Assembly: GCA_008921705.1 (NCBI GenBank)
Contig: VFFE01005895.1
Span: forward strand, 273,283 to 337,282
Direction of reading: 5' to 3'
Length of the DNA stretch: 64,000 bases
From: Burhinus oedicnemus
Lineage: Eukaryota > Chordata > Aves > Charadriiformes > Burhinidae
Position 1 is the stretch's first letter; every line of letters begins with the position of its first letter. The position numbers were made by a program, and so were the translations under genes. Below the pieces are notes generated by a model, which saw only the letters and a list, made by a program, of their open reading frames with translations, was not told the DNA's origin and did not search any database. Shown piece after piece: positions 63,640-64,000 of this stretch.

Positions 63640-63960
63640 CAGTTCTCCTTGAATAATTCTGCCAGATCTTCTGGGAAGAATGAGTTAAAGATAGGACAAA
63701 TAGGAAGAACAACCTAAGGAGATGTAAAAGGACAAGTGCTGTGGTGGATGGGTAAATGAGAGGCAGAGGGCAAAAGAACAGCATGGAGAGGAAAAGAAGG
63801 ACATGCAGAGGCAAAGTGAAATGCAGGAATGAGATATGGGAGAAGCAGTAAGACATTTCACAAAACTGAGCTGAAAAAAAAGTAAGAGGCAGAGAAATTG
63901 TAAGAGAACAAGAGGTTAGAAGAATGGGAGAACATAGGCACTGTATCTTGATGGACATTT
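63640..63960 (+). repeat. Purine-rich tract
   Basis: For about 320 bases the plus strand is mostly A and G (AGGACAAATAGGAAGAAC, GAGGAAAAGAAGG, GTAAGAGGCAGAGAAATTG). The 112-codon minus-strand frame here is rich in Leu, Ser and Phe, as expected from pyrimidine-rich sequence, so I do not call it a gene. Confidence 0.5.
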
Positions 63961-64000
63961 AAGTACCTCCTGGAAGGGCAGAACCTGGGCAAAATCCATG

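Larger units (their letters stand above)
54741..64000. other. Mostly unique DNA with simple repeats, no confirmed gene
   Basis: No recognisable gene. Open frames are under 175 codons and overlap across strands (for example the 170-codon minus frame at 58,851-59,363). Simple tracts: T-run at 55,188-55,204, CAAAA repeats at 55,839-55,901, A-runs near 59,430, a T-run near 60,823, GGAA units at 62,575-62,590 and A-runs at 63,000-63,020. 62.40-62.54 kb has GGTCAGGAAGGAATTTTTCC, a word I associate with old amniote repeats, but I cannot extend it. 63.64-63.96 kb is strongly purine-rich on the plus strand. A splice-like candidate at 55,207 is listed separately. Confidence 0.5.

Noticed and set aside
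1..64000. CRISPR arrays, operons or bacterial-type systems
   Set aside because: Nothing resembling regularly spaced repeats or tightly packed genes. The DNA is vertebrate.

Overview
The window looks like a piece of a bird genome with no protein-coding gene I can confirm. The evidence is the repeat content. There are about ten chicken-repeat-1 (CR1) LINE copies, all cut short at the 5' end and several ending in the avian 8-bp ATTCTATG-type tail. There are also two endogenous-retrovirus LTRs, one with a sequence typical of avian ERVL elements. No long reading frame, splice-linked exon series or CpG-rich promoter is visible. Nearly every open frame is short and unrecognisable, or lies inside a repeat. 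The simplest reading is intergenic sequence or the inside of a very large intron. The species cannot be named from this.

Layout. 1-16.5 kb is mostly unique A/T-rich DNA, with an old unnamed repeat at 2.25-3.13 kb that carries an old CR1 3' end inside it. 16.6-18.1 kb is a very old CR1/L3-like LINE on the minus strand. 18-26.5 kb is mostly unique, with a second copy of the unnamed repeat near 21.4-21.9 kb. 26.5-29.1 kb holds a CR1 copy, a tRNA-Val/CR1 chimera (the most unusual item here) and a minus-strand ERVL-type LTR. 33.3-38.1 kb has two weak traces of L2-like LINE reverse transcriptase and a short CR1 tail. 38.9-44.8 kb has three minus-strand CR1 copies. 46.05-46.36 kb is a compact solo LTR with TG...CA ends and a near-perfect 5-bp target duplication. 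50.7-54.7 kb has three CR1 copies, the last two tail to tail. 54.7-64 kb is unique sequence with simple repeats.

No genes work together here. The activity recorded is retrotransposition: CR1 reverse transcriptase copying its own 3' end and, once, apparently a mature valine tRNA. All CR1 coding remnants are broken or truncated. Two possible small exons (55,207-55,271 plus strand; 11,545-11,639 minus strand) are flagged on splice-site shape only. Repeat boundaries are estimates by eye, usually good to tens of bases. Family names rest on remembered consensus features, not on a search.
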